This document shows, in pieces, positions 50,988 to 59,194 of a stretch of 64,000 nt of DNA. Source of the stretch: DATHBD01 sp035296325 (GTDB lineage: Bacteria; Actinomycetota; Actinomycetes; Mycobacteriales; Micromonosporaceae); the NCBI GenBank assembly GCA_035296325.1, contig DATHBD010000054.1, forward strand, positions 1 through 64,000, read 5' to 3'. A program made the translations under genes and the position numbers. Numbering within the stretch: position 1 is the first letter of the stretch; each line of letters starts with the position of its first letter. The notes beneath the pieces are model-generated. The model was not told where the DNA came from. It searched no databases and worked only from the letters and a program-made list of their open reading frames with translations.

Positions 50988-51958
50988 GTGAGGTTCACCC
51001 TCTCGTCCGGCACGATCCGCCGCTGGATCCAGGTGGCCACCAGAATGATGACCAGCAGCACGACGGCCATGGCGGAGGCCAGCCCGAACTTGTGGTATGT
51101 GAACGCCATGTTGATGGTCTGGATCACGAACGTCTCACTGCCGTTGGCGCCGCGCGTCATGATGAACGGGATCTCGAACACCGACAGTGAGCCGGAGATC
51201 GCGAGGATCACCATCAGCCCCACGATGGGCTTGATCCCCGGCAGGATGATGTGCCAGAACTGCTGCCACCGGCTGGCCCCGTCGATGCTGGCCGCCTCGT
51301 ACAGCAGCGGCGGGATGGACTGGATGGCGCCGAGGAACAATACGAAGTTGAGACCCATGTAACGCCAGATCGACGTCCCGGCGAGGGAGTAGTTGATCAC
51401 GCCGGGGTCGCCCAGCCACTGCTGGGACAGGCTGCCGAGACCCAACAGATTGAGCGTCGTGTCGAGCGTCCCACCGGGCTGGAAGAAGTACAGGAAGATC
51501 ATGGCGATGGCGACGCCGTTGATGAGGTAGGGGAAGAACAGGAACCCCTTGAACATGTTCCGGAACCGTACGTTGAAGCTGAGGATCGTGGCGAAGTACA
51601 GCGCCAGCGCGAGTTGGATGGCTGACGCCCCGAGATAGTAGGCGCTCACCCGCAGTACGTCGAAGAGCTCCGGACGGGAGGCGATCTCGACGTAGTTGTC
51701 CGCACCGACGAAGTCCTTGATCGGGCCGAGCCCGCTCCAGACCGTGACGCTGTAGCCGAACATGCTCAGCACCGGGATGTACGTGAACACGATCAGAAAG
51801 GCGAGCGGCACCACCAGGAACAGGTAGGGCGTGATCCGCTTGCCGCTGTACGGCCCGGGTCGGCGCCGCGTGATCCGGAGGAACTGCCGCGGACGGGCCG
51901 TCGCGCCGAGTTCGGTCACGGTCGGGGCGGTGTTCGTCGGAGCTGCCATGGAACTCAA
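50984..51958 (-). CDS. Sugar ABC transporter permease, MalF family
   Basis: This membrane subunit of about 321-324 residues partners the MalG-type permease. It has six predicted helices from ITPYLFLVVPLAFLIVFTYIPVLSMFGYSV onward, and the EAA loop PPLLYEAASIDGASRWQQFWHIILPGIKP (about 224-252). Start choice is open between TTG 51958 and ATG 51949; GGAAGGTGAA fits the TTG better (spacing 4) than the ATG (13). The gene is separated from the binding-protein gene by 106 bp containing a strong hairpin. Confidence 0.93.
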   Translation of the reverse strand: MSSMAAPTNTAPTVTELGATARPRQFLRITRRRPGPYSGKRITPYLFLVVPLAFLIVFTYIPVLSMFGYSVTVWSGLGPIKDFVGADNYVEIASRPELFDVLRVSAYYLGASAIQLALALYFATILSFNVRFRNMFKGFLFFPYLINGVAIAMIFLYFFQPGGTLDTTLNLLGLGSLSQQWLGDPGVINYSLAGTSIWRYMGLNFVLFLGAIQSIPPLLYEAASIDGASRWQQFWHIILPGIKPIVGLMVILAISGSLSVFEIPFIMTRGANGSETFVIQTINMAFTYHKFGLASAMAVVLLVIILVATWIQRRIVPDERVNLT

Positions 51959-52002
51959 TTCACCTTCCGGTAAGCCTCGCCGGGCGTGGGACGGGCGGGA
52001 GT

Positions 52003-52036
52003 GGGGCGTGCGGACCCTGCCTGGTCCGCACGCCCC
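52003..52036 (-). terminator. Hairpin between binding-protein and permease genes
   Basis: GGGGCGTGCGGACC (52003-52016) and GGTCCGCACGCCCC (52023-52036) form a perfect 14-bp stem with a 6-base loop, 28 bases past the binding-protein stop. It probably stops part of the transcripts or protects the upstream mRNA, so that more receptor than permease is produced. Confidence 0.8.
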
Positions 52037-52064
52037 GACCGCTTCGGCGCCCCCGTTCAGTGCG

Positions 52065-53354
52065 TCAGCTGGTCTTCGCCTTCGCCTGCGCCCAGCGCTT
52101 GTTGAGGTCGGCGAAGATTTCTTCCTTGGTTTCCTTCTTCGCCCCGCGCGCCGCGTCGACGATGCGCTGCCGGTACTTGGGATCGTTGATGGCGATCTCC
52201 GAGGCCTTGTCGATCCGCAGGACCAGGCCCTCCTTGCCCTTGGGCTCCGGGCTCATCTCGACGTACTCCACACCGGCCGTCTTGAAGTCGGCAAGCGTCT
52301 CCGGCATCGGGTCGGCGAGGACCGGCGAGATGCCACCCTGGCTGATCGCGTATCCCGACTCGTTGGCGAACCAGTCGAGCCACGCCCGGGCGGTCGCCTT
52401 GTTGTCCGAGTTGACGTTGATGGCGTTCTTGTAGTCGCCACCGATCGCGGAGTGGAACTTCCCGTTGGCCTGCACCGGGTACGGCATGTAGCTGATGTCG
52501 GCCTTGTTCGGCGCGGCGGCCTGCATCTGCACCACGGCCCAGGAACCGAGCACCATGGTCGCGACCTTGCCGGTGCCGATCATTGACTTCGACTGCTCCC
52601 AGTTGGTGGTGGTCGGGTCCGGCTCGGTCAGGCCCTCCTTCACCGCGTCCCACAGGAGCGTGTCGAGGATGTACTGCTCCTTGCCGGGGGACCAGGGCGC
52701 GTCGTCATTGGCCAGGTCGATGGTCGCGTCAGGGTCCCCGGACACGCTGCCCCGCCCGCCGATCAACTGGGTCAGCGGCCAGCCATCCTTGTAGTTCGTG
52801 TACAGGGGGATGGCGCCGGTCTTCTCCTTGATGGTCTTGAGCGCGGCGATGAACTCCTCGGGGGTCTTCGGCGCCGCGGTGATGCCGGCCTGGGTCCAGA
52901 TCTTCTTGTTGTAGACCAGGCCCTGCGCGTTGCCGGTGATCGCGATGCCGTAGGACTTGCCCTCGAACGTCTGCTCCGACTTGACGAAGCGGTACTTGCC
53001 GGCCAACTCGTCGACGGTGCCCAGCGGCTCGAAGTACGTGGGCAGCTGATCCTGGGTGATCGAACCGGGGATCAGCAGGACGTCGCCGTAGTCCTTGGTG
53101 TTCATCCGGATCCGGACTTCACCCTCGTAGTCCGTGATCGCCTCGAACTTGACACTGGTGCCGGGGTACTTGGCTTCGAACTTCTTCTTGTACTCCTGGA
53201 AGACGTTGTCGACCAGGTCGGTGCGCTGGGTGAGCACGGTGATCTCACCGGAGACGGCGTTCGCGCCGCTCTTGGGTTCCTCATCGCCCCCACCGCATCC
53301 GCTCGCCGCGAGGGCTACGGCGGCGAGCAGGGCGGGAATTCGGTATTTTCTCAT
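52065..53354 (-). CDS. Sugar ABC transporter substrate-binding lipoprotein
   Basis: This 429-residue receptor has a short signal with lipobox AASGCGGG (Cys about 20). The extracellular family-1 binding fold shows SGEITVLTQRTDLVDNVFQEYKKKFEAKYPGTSVKFEAITDYEGEV, then GIAITGNAQGLVYNKKIWTQAGI and MVLGSWAVVQMQAA. Family members bind oligosaccharides; with a beta-mannosidase and ROK kinase in the locus, manno-oligosaccharides are likely. ATG 53354 is preceded by GAAAGGTG. It is the first gene of the operon, with an AACCGGTT operator candidate 78-85 bases upstream of its start. Confidence 0.94.
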   Translation of the reverse strand: MRKYRIPALLAAVALAASGCGGGDEEPKSGANAVSGEITVLTQRTDLVDNVFQEYKKKFEAKYPGTSVKFEAITDYEGEVRIRMNTKDYGDVLLIPGSITQDQLPTYFEPLGTVDELAGKYRFVKSEQTFEGKSYGIAITGNAQGLVYNKKIWTQAGITAAPKTPEEFIAALKTIKEKTGAIPLYTNYKDGWPLTQLIGGRGSVSGDPDATIDLANDDAPWSPGKEQYILDTLLWDAVKEGLTEPDPTTTNWEQSKSMIGTGKVATMVLGSWAVVQMQAAAPNKADISYMPYPVQANGKFHSAIGGDYKNAINVNSDNKATARAWLDWFANESGYAISQGGISPVLADPMPETLADFKTAGVEYVEMSPEPKGKEGLVLRIDKASEIAINDPKYRQRIVDAARGAKKETKEEIFADLNKRWAQAKAKTS

Positions 53355-53428
53355 CGGCGCATTTCACCTTTCGGTGTCCACGTTGACATGATCCCGAGGC
53401 CTGGCGGGGAAGATTCGTCGGCCGAGTA

Positions 53429-53442
53429 CTTAACCGGTTCGG
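53429..53442. promoter_or_regulatory. LacI-type operator candidate before the binding-protein gene
   Basis: CTTAACCGGTTCGG contains the 8-bp palindrome AACCGGTT (53432-53439) with central CG, as LacI-family sites have. The same core recurs at 54830-54839, and the arm TTAACCG recurs inverted at 54934-54945, on both sides of the lacI-type gene. Confidence 0.65.
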
Positions 53443-53687
53443 GTTTCGTGGAATGTACACTCGGGGTTACGCGGCGGTCAACGCTGACATAGACCCTCGT
53501 CAGGTCAGCATCGTTCTGGCAGGATGTACCGCGTGCCGACCGCGGCCCGGAACATCGCCGCTGCGGCCTCGTGCAGCGCTCGCCTGGGCCGAATCACGCG
53601 TGATGGCCGTCGGTGCTTTCGCCGGTGGCCCGACTTCGCCCGGATCTGGACGCGCCGGAGCCGGGTGCTCACGGCAGGGTTTGCCGC

Positions 53688-53699
53688 TGAAAATTTTCA
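53688..53699. promoter_or_regulatory. 12-bp perfect palindrome before the LacI gene
   Basis: TGAAAATTTTCA lies 17 bases before the chosen GTG start of the regulator, in an otherwise GC-rich stretch. It differs from the AACCGGTT sites, lacks a central CG, and may be an operator of another regulator or a promoter part. Confidence 0.4.
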
Positions 53700-53716
53700 C
53701 GTGGGGGGTCGCCAGG

Positions 53717-54769
53717 GTGCTCGGTGAAACGGGGCAACACCAGGCTGAACGGCCCGTTGAAGGGCTGCTGCCGCGGGCGACGCTGTCGGATGTCGCGCGC
53801 CTGGCCGGCGTCAGCGCGAAGACCGTGTCACGCGTCGTGTCCGGGCACCGCGGCGTCAGCGCGGACACGCGTCAGCGCGTGCTGGAAGCGGCGCAGCGGC
53901 TGCGGTTCCGCCCCAACCACCTGGCTCGCGACCTCCGGCAGGGCGGTGTCTCGACGACCGTCGCCTTCGTCATGGGGGATCTTCGCAACCCCTTCTACTC
54001 CAACGTGGCGGCCGGCATCGAGGAGGTGCTGGCCGAGCACGGCCTGACGATGGTCATCGCCGCCACCGGCGACGACCCCGGCCAGGAGGCGCGCGTCGTC
54101 GCCGCGATGCTCGAGCGACGGGTGCGCAGCCTGCTCCTAGCCCCTATCGCCGCAGACCAGAGCTATCTGCAGGGCGAGCGCCAGCTGGGTACCCCGGTGA
54201 TCTGCATCGACCGCCCCGGGCAGAACCTGGTCGCCGACAGTGTCGTCTTCGCCAACCGGGAGGGCGCCGCCGAGGCGGTCCGGTCACTGGTCGGGCACGG
54301 CCACCGGCGGATCGCCTTCGTCGGCAGTACGGTGCACACCCATCAGGAACGCCTCGCCGGATACCGTGCCGCACTGCTCGAGGCCGGCGTCCCCGGATCT
54401 GCCGCGTTGGAGCGCACCGACGCGACGACCGCCGCGGCGGCACAGCACGCCGTGGCCGAGATGCTGGCCGGATCGAACCCGCCGACCGCGATCCTGGCCG
54501 GCAACAACCGGGCCAGCACCGGGGTGCTGCGCGCGTTGCGGGAAAGCGGTCGGCGACCCGCCTTCATCGGTTTCGACGACTTCGAGTTCGCGGACAGCTT
54601 CGGCATCACCGTGGTGGCTCACGACCCGGAGGAGATGGGCCGCGAGGCGGTGCGGCTGGCGCTGCTCCGCCACGCCGACCTGACCGCCCCGCCGATCCGC
54701 AAGGTGCTCCCGGTGCGGCTCGTGCCGCGCGGTTCCGGGGAACTGCCGCCGGCGGACGGACACGGCTGA
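53717..54769 (+). CDS. LacI-family transcriptional regulator of the mannoside locus
   Basis: This 350-residue repressor has the LacI helix-turn-helix ATLSDVARLAGVSAKTVSRVVSGHRGVSADTRQRVLEAAQRLRFRPNHLARDLRQG (about residues 22-77), including the hinge helix. The sugar-binding domain follows with VAFVMGDLRNPFYSNVAAGIEEVLAEHG, GTPVICIDRP, RRIAFVG and GFDDFEFADSFGITVVAHDPEEMGREAV. GTG 53717 was selected because GGGGGG lies eight bases upstream and it gives a short N-terminal arm; the frame is open to 53453 without protein-like content. Position between two operator-bearing operons suggests it represses both and is released by a mannose-derived sugar. Confidence 0.93.
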   Translation: MLGETGQHQAERPVEGLLPRATLSDVARLAGVSAKTVSRVVSGHRGVSADTRQRVLEAAQRLRFRPNHLARDLRQGGVSTTVAFVMGDLRNPFYSNVAAGIEEVLAEHGLTMVIAATGDDPGQEARVVAAMLERRVRSLLLAPIAADQSYLQGERQLGTPVICIDRPGQNLVADSVVFANREGAAEAVRSLVGHGHRRIAFVGSTVHTHQERLAGYRAALLEAGVPGSAALERTDATTAAAAQHAVAEMLAGSNPPTAILAGNNRASTGVLRALRESGRRPAFIGFDDFEFADSFGITVVAHDPEEMGREAVRLALLRHADLTAPPIRKVLPVRLVPRGSGELPPADGHG

Positions 54770-54829
54770 GGCGCACCGGCAAAGGTGCGGGTCGACGCGG
54801 TGAGCCGGAGCAGTGGCGGGGTGGTCAGA

Positions 54830-54839
54830 GAACCGGTTC
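54830..54839. promoter_or_regulatory. LacI-type operator candidate, distal, before the GH2 gene
   Basis: GAACCGGTTC is a perfect 10-bp palindrome with the same AACCGGTT core as at 53432-53439. It lies about 170 bases before the beta-mannosidase start and 61 bases past the lacI stop, possibly acting together with the proximal site by looping. Confidence 0.6.
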
Positions 54840-54933
54840 AGCGACGCAGTGTATCGCGGTTGCGGCGCTGCCAGCCGCCGGGTGCGCCGTTGACAGCGAA
54901 TATCGGCCGGCCTACTGTACGGCTCACCGTACT

Positions 54934-54945
54934 GATTCGGTTAAG
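54934..54945. promoter_or_regulatory. LacI-type operator candidate, proximal, before the GH2 gene
   Basis: GATTCGGTTAAG reads CTTAACCGAATC on the other strand and matches CTTAACCGGTTC (53429-53440) at 10 of 12 positions. It lies about 62-73 bases before the GH2 start, where a repressor would cover the promoter. Confidence 0.55.
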
Positions 54946-55006
54946 TGCCGCGTGCCGAGCCCGGGGTGCGGCGCGTCAGTCGCCTCACCCACGGGAGAAT
55001 GTCACG

Positions 55007-57499
55007 ATGCCCCATCTGCGCCCATTGCACGACGGTTGGACTGTCCGCGCGGCGGACGCCGAGCCTGAGTCGGCGGCGCCGGGGGAGCCGGTCACTGCGG
55101 CCGTGCCCGGGTGTGTGCACACCGACCTGCTCGCCGCCGGCCTCATTGAGGATCCCTACCTCGACGACAACGAGATGCGGCTGGACTGGATCGGGCGCAC
55201 CGACTGGCTGTACGAGACGACGTTCGACTGGGCCCCGGACGGGGAGGACCGTGCCGACCTCGTCTGCGCGGGGCTCGACACCGTCGCAACGGTGCTCCTG
55301 AACGGCGTCGAGATCGGCCGCACCGCGAACATGCACCGGTCGTACCGGTTCGCTGTCCGGGAGCTGCTGCGCGAGGGCGGCAACCACCTCGCCGTCCGGT
55401 TCGCGTCGGCCTACCGCTACGCCGATTCGGTGCGCGAGGCGGTCGGCGAGCGGCCCGCCGCCTACACCGAGCCGTACCAGTACATCCGCAAGATGGCCTG
55501 CAACTTCGGCTGGGACTGGGGCCCGACCCTCGTCACCGCCGGGATCTGGCAGCCGATCGGCCTGCACACCTGGTCCACGGCGCGGCTGGACCAGGTGCTG
55601 CCGCAGGTCACAGTGGACCGGGGCACAGGGCGGGCCGAGGTCGTCGTCACCGTCGAGCGGATCGACGCGGCCCCGCTGTCGGTGACCGCCACCGTCGCCG
55701 GCGCCACCGCGACCGTGTCGCTGGCACCGGACCAGACCACCGCGACGATCGTGGTGGACGTGCCGGACGTCGGACTGTGGTGGCCCCGTGGCTACGGCGA
55801 CGCGGTCCGCCACGAACTCGTCGTCGCGCTGCTCGACGGGGATGGATCCACCCTCGACGATTGGCGGCGCCACGTCGGCTTCCGCAGCGTGCGGCTGGAC
55901 ACCACGGCGGATCCGGACGGCACCAGCTTCACCATCGTGGTCAATGACACTCCGGTCTTCGTTCGGGGAGTCAACTGGATCCCGGACGACGCCTTTGTCA
56001 CCAGGGTCGACCGGGCCCGCTACGCGGACCGTCTCGGGCAGGCCTGTGGCGCCGGCGTCAACTTCCTCCGCGTGTGGGGTGGCGGCCGGTACGAGAGCGA
56101 GGACTTCTACGACCTCGCGGACGAGCTCGGACTGCTCGTGGGGCAGGACTTTCTCTTCGCCTGCGCCGCGTACCCGGAGGAGGAGCCGCTCGGCTCGGAG
56201 GTGGCCGCCGAGGCCCGCGAACAGGTGGCCCGGCTCATGCCGCACCCGAGTTTGGTGCTCTGGGTCGGCAACAACGAGAACATCTGGGGCTGGCACGACT
56301 GGGACTGGCAGGCCGGCCTCGCCGGGAAGAGCTGGGGGCTGGGCTACTACCTCGACGTGCTGCCGACGATCGTGGCCGAACTGGATCCGACCCGCCCGTA
56401 CTGGCCGGGCAGCCCGTACTCCGGGGACGAGCACCGGCACCCGAACGACCCGGCGCACGGCAGCATGCACATCTGGGACGTGTGGAACACCGACGACTAC
56501 CGCAGGTACCGCTCCTATCGGCCGCGGTTCGTCGCCGAGTTCGGCTTCCAGGCGCCGCCGGCATTCGCGACCCTTCGTCGAGCGGTCAGCGACGCCCCGC
56601 TGGCGCCCGACTCGCCCGGCGTGATGCACCACCAGAAGGCCATCGACGGCAACGGCAAGCTGGCCCGCGGTCTCGCCGGGCACTTCCCCGTGCCGCACGG
56701 CTTCGACGACTGGCACTGGGCGACCCAGCTCAACCAGGCACGGGCCATCAGCTTCGGCATCGAGCACTTCCGGTCGTTGCGGCCGCTGTGCATGGGCACG
56801 ATTCTGTGGCAGCTCAACGACAACTGGCCGGTCACGTCGTGGTCAGCCATCGACGGCGACGGCCGCCGCAAGCCACTGTGGTACATGTTGCGCCGGGTGT
56901 ACGCGGATCGGCTGGTGACCATCCAGCCGCGCGACGAGGGTCTGGCACTGGTGGCGGTCAACGACGGTCGCACCGCGTGGCGGACGCAGTTCGATGTGCT
57001 GCGCATCGACTTCACCGGCCGGCGGAAGGCCACGTTCGCCGTGACCATCGACCTCGCGCCCGGCGAGTCGGTCACCGTGGCGCTCCCCGCCCACCTGGCC
57101 GAGCCGGACGATCCGGCCGGGGAACTTCTCGTCGCGGACAGCGACGCGGGACGCGCGGTCTGGTTCTTCGCCGAGGACGTCGATCTCTCCTACCCCGCAC
57201 CCGGCTACGACGTCCGGGTGGAGCCCGACGCGGGCAGCGTCCGCGTGGTGATCACCGCCGGTACGCTCCTGCGCGACCTCGCCATCTTCCCGGACCGGCT
57301 CGACCCCGCGGCGACGGTGGACGAGCAACTCGTCACGCTGCTGCCCGGGGAGACCGCCGTCTTCACCGTCCGCAGCGAGCAGGCTCTCGACCCGGCGGCG
57401 CTGACCACGATCCCGGTGCTCCGGTGCGCCAACGATCTGCGGCCCGGTGCGGTGGACCGCGCCGCCGCGGAGCTGACGGCGGCGGTCGCCGGCGAGTAG
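55007..57499 (+). CDS. GH2-family beta-mannosidase
   Basis: This 830-residue cytosolic enzyme (no signal peptide) should release mannose from the non-reducing end of imported beta-mannosides. It starts LRPLHDGWTVRAAD and has AAVPGCVHTDLLAAGLIEDPYLDDNE, typical of GH2 mannosidases. The sugar-binding domain contains QYIRKMACNFGWDWGPTLVTAGIWQPI. The catalytic acid/base is in LVLWVGNNENIWGWHDWDW (about residue 420) and the nucleophile in RPRFVAEFGFQAPPAF (about 510). LWQLNDNWPVTSWSAIDGDGRRKPLWYM follows, then C-terminal beta domains. ATG 55007 is supported by GGGAG and by matching the family start; the open frame reaches further upstream through the operator region. Under likely LacI control with the importer and ROK kinase. 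Confidence 0.95.
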   Translation: MPHLRPLHDGWTVRAADAEPESAAPGEPVTAAVPGCVHTDLLAAGLIEDPYLDDNEMRLDWIGRTDWLYETTFDWAPDGEDRADLVCAGLDTVATVLLNGVEIGRTANMHRSYRFAVRELLREGGNHLAVRFASAYRYADSVREAVGERPAAYTEPYQYIRKMACNFGWDWGPTLVTAGIWQPIGLHTWSTARLDQVLPQVTVDRGTGRAEVVVTVERIDAAPLSVTATVAGATATVSLAPDQTTATIVVDVPDVGLWWPRGYGDAVRHELVVALLDGDGSTLDDWRRHVGFRSVRLDTTADPDGTSFTIVVNDTPVFVRGVNWIPDDAFVTRVDRARYADRLGQACGAGVNFLRVWGGGRYESEDFYDLADELGLLVGQDFLFACAAYPEEEPLGSEVAAEAREQVARLMPHPSLVLWVGNNENIWGWHDWDWQAGLAGKSWGLGYYLDVLPTIVAELDPTRPYWPGSPYSGDEHRHPNDPAHGSMHIWDVWNTDDYRRYRSYRPRFVAEFGFQAPPAFATLRRAVSDAPLAPDSPGVMHHQKAIDGNGKLARGLAGHFPVPHGFDDWHWATQLNQARAISFGIEHFRSLRPLCMGTILWQLNDNWPVTSWSAIDGDGRRKPLWYMLRRVYADRLVTIQPRDEGLALVAVNDGRTAWRTQFDVLRIDFTGRRKATFAVTIDLAPGESVTVALPAHLAEPDDPAGELLVADSDAGRAVWFFAEDVDLSYPAPGYDVRVEPDAGSVRVVITAGTLLRDLAIFPDRLDPAATVDEQLVTLLPGETAVFTVRSEQALDPAALTTIPVLRCANDLRPGAVDRAAAELTAAVAGE

Positions 57500-57522
57500 T
57501 GCCGGCGCTGCGCCGCCCCCCG

Positions 57523-57987
57523 TCACGGTGGGTCGCCCGGACCTGCGACGGGGGAGCGGTGTCGCCCCCGGCGGGCGACAGCGTCGGTCACGGCCTGCAC
57601 GTCGGCCCGGACGCCGTCCGCGGCGCGCTCGGGGACCGGCGAGCCGACGTTGCGAAGCTGCCGCGCCCCGAGCAGAGCCAGCAGGGCGGCGGCGGCGAAG
57701 GCGACCAGGCTGACGATCAGGGCCGCCACCCATGCCGGCATCACCAGCACGAGCACCAGCCCCAGCGTTGCCAGCGCCCCGCCGAGGCCGTACAGCCCGA
57801 TGACGCCGGATGCTCCCGCCAGCGCACCGCCCCTGGCGATCCGACCTGCCCGGGCGGCGAGCTCGGCTCCGGCCAGCCGGACCTCGGCACGGACCAGCCG
57901 GGTGATCTGTTCCACCGCCGTCCGGACCAGGTCCGCTGTGGACGGTGCGGCTGGTGCGTCGACCCGCCCCCGGTCGTCTTCGGTCAT
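57523..57987 (-). CDS. Phage holin 3_6-like (DUF1469) membrane protein
   Basis: This 154-residue protein has an N-terminal amphipathic helix (STADLVRTAVEQITRLVRAEVRLAGAELAAR), two TM helices (GVIGLYGLGGALATLGLVLVLVMPAWVAALIVSLVAFAAAALLALLGARQL, about residues 57-107 taken together) and a basic tail. This layout is that of the actinobacterial DUF1469/putative phage-holin superfamily proteins, most of which are ordinary chromosomal genes and not holins. ATG 57987 has GGAGCGGGG upstream. It starts 38 bp after the 359-residue gene and is likely in the same transcript; it is convergent with the GH2 gene. Confidence 0.85.
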   Translation of the reverse strand: MTEDDRGRVDAPAAPSTADLVRTAVEQITRLVRAEVRLAGAELAARAGRIARGGALAGASGVIGLYGLGGALATLGLVLVLVMPAWVAALIVSLVAFAAAALLALLGARQLRNVGSPVPERAADGVRADVQAVTDAVARRGRHRSPVAGPGDPP

Positions 57988-58025
57988 CCCCGCTCCGTTC
58001 CAGTTCGGCAAGGCCGACTCGGCGA

Positions 58026-59105
58026 TCATATTGGGTCCTGCCGGTTCACCCGGGCGTACAGCAGATCGACAGGTGGTCCGGTGTCGGCGTGGGGCGCGCC
58101 GAGGCTGGGCGGCACCGCGATGACGCCGGACCGGCTCAGCACCGCGGTGATCTCCCAGATGAGTTCGTGGGCGACCACGACGGTGGCGATGGCGGCGTCC
58201 GCGCCGGGCGCGATCGCGCGGGCCGTGGCGGCCTCCTCGCCGATGAGCGCCTTGGCGACCGTGTCGGCCAACACGCCGGCGATTCGGTCCACCGGGCCGT
58301 CGACGCCCACGACGGGAAGAGCGGGACGGCCGTCCCGGCGCCGCAGCCGCCAGGTGACGCCGGTACCGTCGACCACCGGGTCCTCGGCACCGCCGGCATC
58401 TGCCGGCGTGCCACCGCCGCCCACGAGTCCCCGTACGGCCTGTCGGAGCCCGGGTGCGGCGGTGAGCGCGTTGAGGCGGGCGACGGTCGCCGTGGTCCAC
58501 ACCTGTACCAAAGTCACGCCACCGCACGGGACGAAGTTGGTGCCGGCGGCGCCGTCCCGACCGGGGTGTACCGCCCAGAATGCTCCATTCCACCACGGAC
58601 GTGCCTCGCTCAGGGTCACCGCCGGGACCGCGCCGACATCGGCAAGCCGCTCCCACAGCAGTTCGTCCAGGGCGTAGCCGAAAACCACCGCGTACGCGCT
58701 GCGCTCCAGGCCCGCCTCGGAGAGGACGCGTCGCAACGCGCCCGTCCCCGGGGTGAGCCGACCGGCGAGCCGCTCGCCGAGCGACCGCAGTCGTTGGCGC
58801 AGTGCGGTGACGTCACCGCGACCGAGAACGGGAAAGGCCGTGCACAGCACGCCTCCATCGACGTCCAGTAGGCCGAACTCCACCAGCCGGGCCACCTGCG
58901 CTTCGGTGACCGGCACGCCGCGCGTCTCCAGCGCGTCCGGGGTGACACCGGCGCGCGCCTCGAACAGCAGTCGGCCATTCGTCCCCTCCGCAACGACGGA
59001 GTGCGGCGTCTGCCGGGCGGTTGGGCAGTAGCAGTGCAGCGTCCACTCCGCGAGGTCGACGGGATCATCCGGTGGATCGGCTGGTTCGTTCGTCCGGGCG
59101 CTCAC
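58026..59105 (-). CDS. Hypothetical protein, 359 residues, no recognised domain
   Basis: I do not recognise this protein. It is soluble, with no signal peptide or TM segment. The first 110 residues contain LHCYCPTARQTPHSVVAEG and a possible winged-helix segment (VTEAQVARLVEFGLLDVDGGVLCTAFPVLGRGDVTALRQRL). The middle part has AYAVVFGYALDELLWERL and ARPWWNGAFWAVHPG. The C-terminal half has RIAGVLADTVAKALIGEEAATARAI and ATVVVAHELIWEITAVL. Codon use and the divergent position to the phosphoketolase gene across about 90 bp support a real gene. It is probably co-transcribed with the downstream DUF1469 gene. Confidence 0.75.
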   Translation of the reverse strand: MSARTNEPADPPDDPVDLAEWTLHCYCPTARQTPHSVVAEGTNGRLLFEARAGVTPDALETRGVPVTEAQVARLVEFGLLDVDGGVLCTAFPVLGRGDVTALRQRLRSLGERLAGRLTPGTGALRRVLSEAGLERSAYAVVFGYALDELLWERLADVGAVPAVTLSEARPWWNGAFWAVHPGRDGAAGTNFVPCGGVTLVQVWTTATVARLNALTAAPGLRQAVRGLVGGGGTPADAGGAEDPVVDGTGVTWRLRRRDGRPALPVVGVDGPVDRIAGVLADTVAKALIGEEAATARAIAPGADAAIATVVVAHELIWEITAVLSRSGVIAVPPSLGAPHADTGPPVDLLYARVNRQDPI

Positions 59106-59194
59106 CGCAGCACAGTAGCGGCGTCGTCAGGTTGGTCGGCCCCGACGGGCCCTCATAACCTGAGGTTCCTATGCTCGCTGGAGGACGAGTGCCG

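Noticed and set aside
57523..57987. Prophage remnant suggested by the holin-like protein
   Set aside because: No other phage gene, integrase or attachment site is nearby; DUF1469 proteins are common chromosomal genes in actinomycetes.
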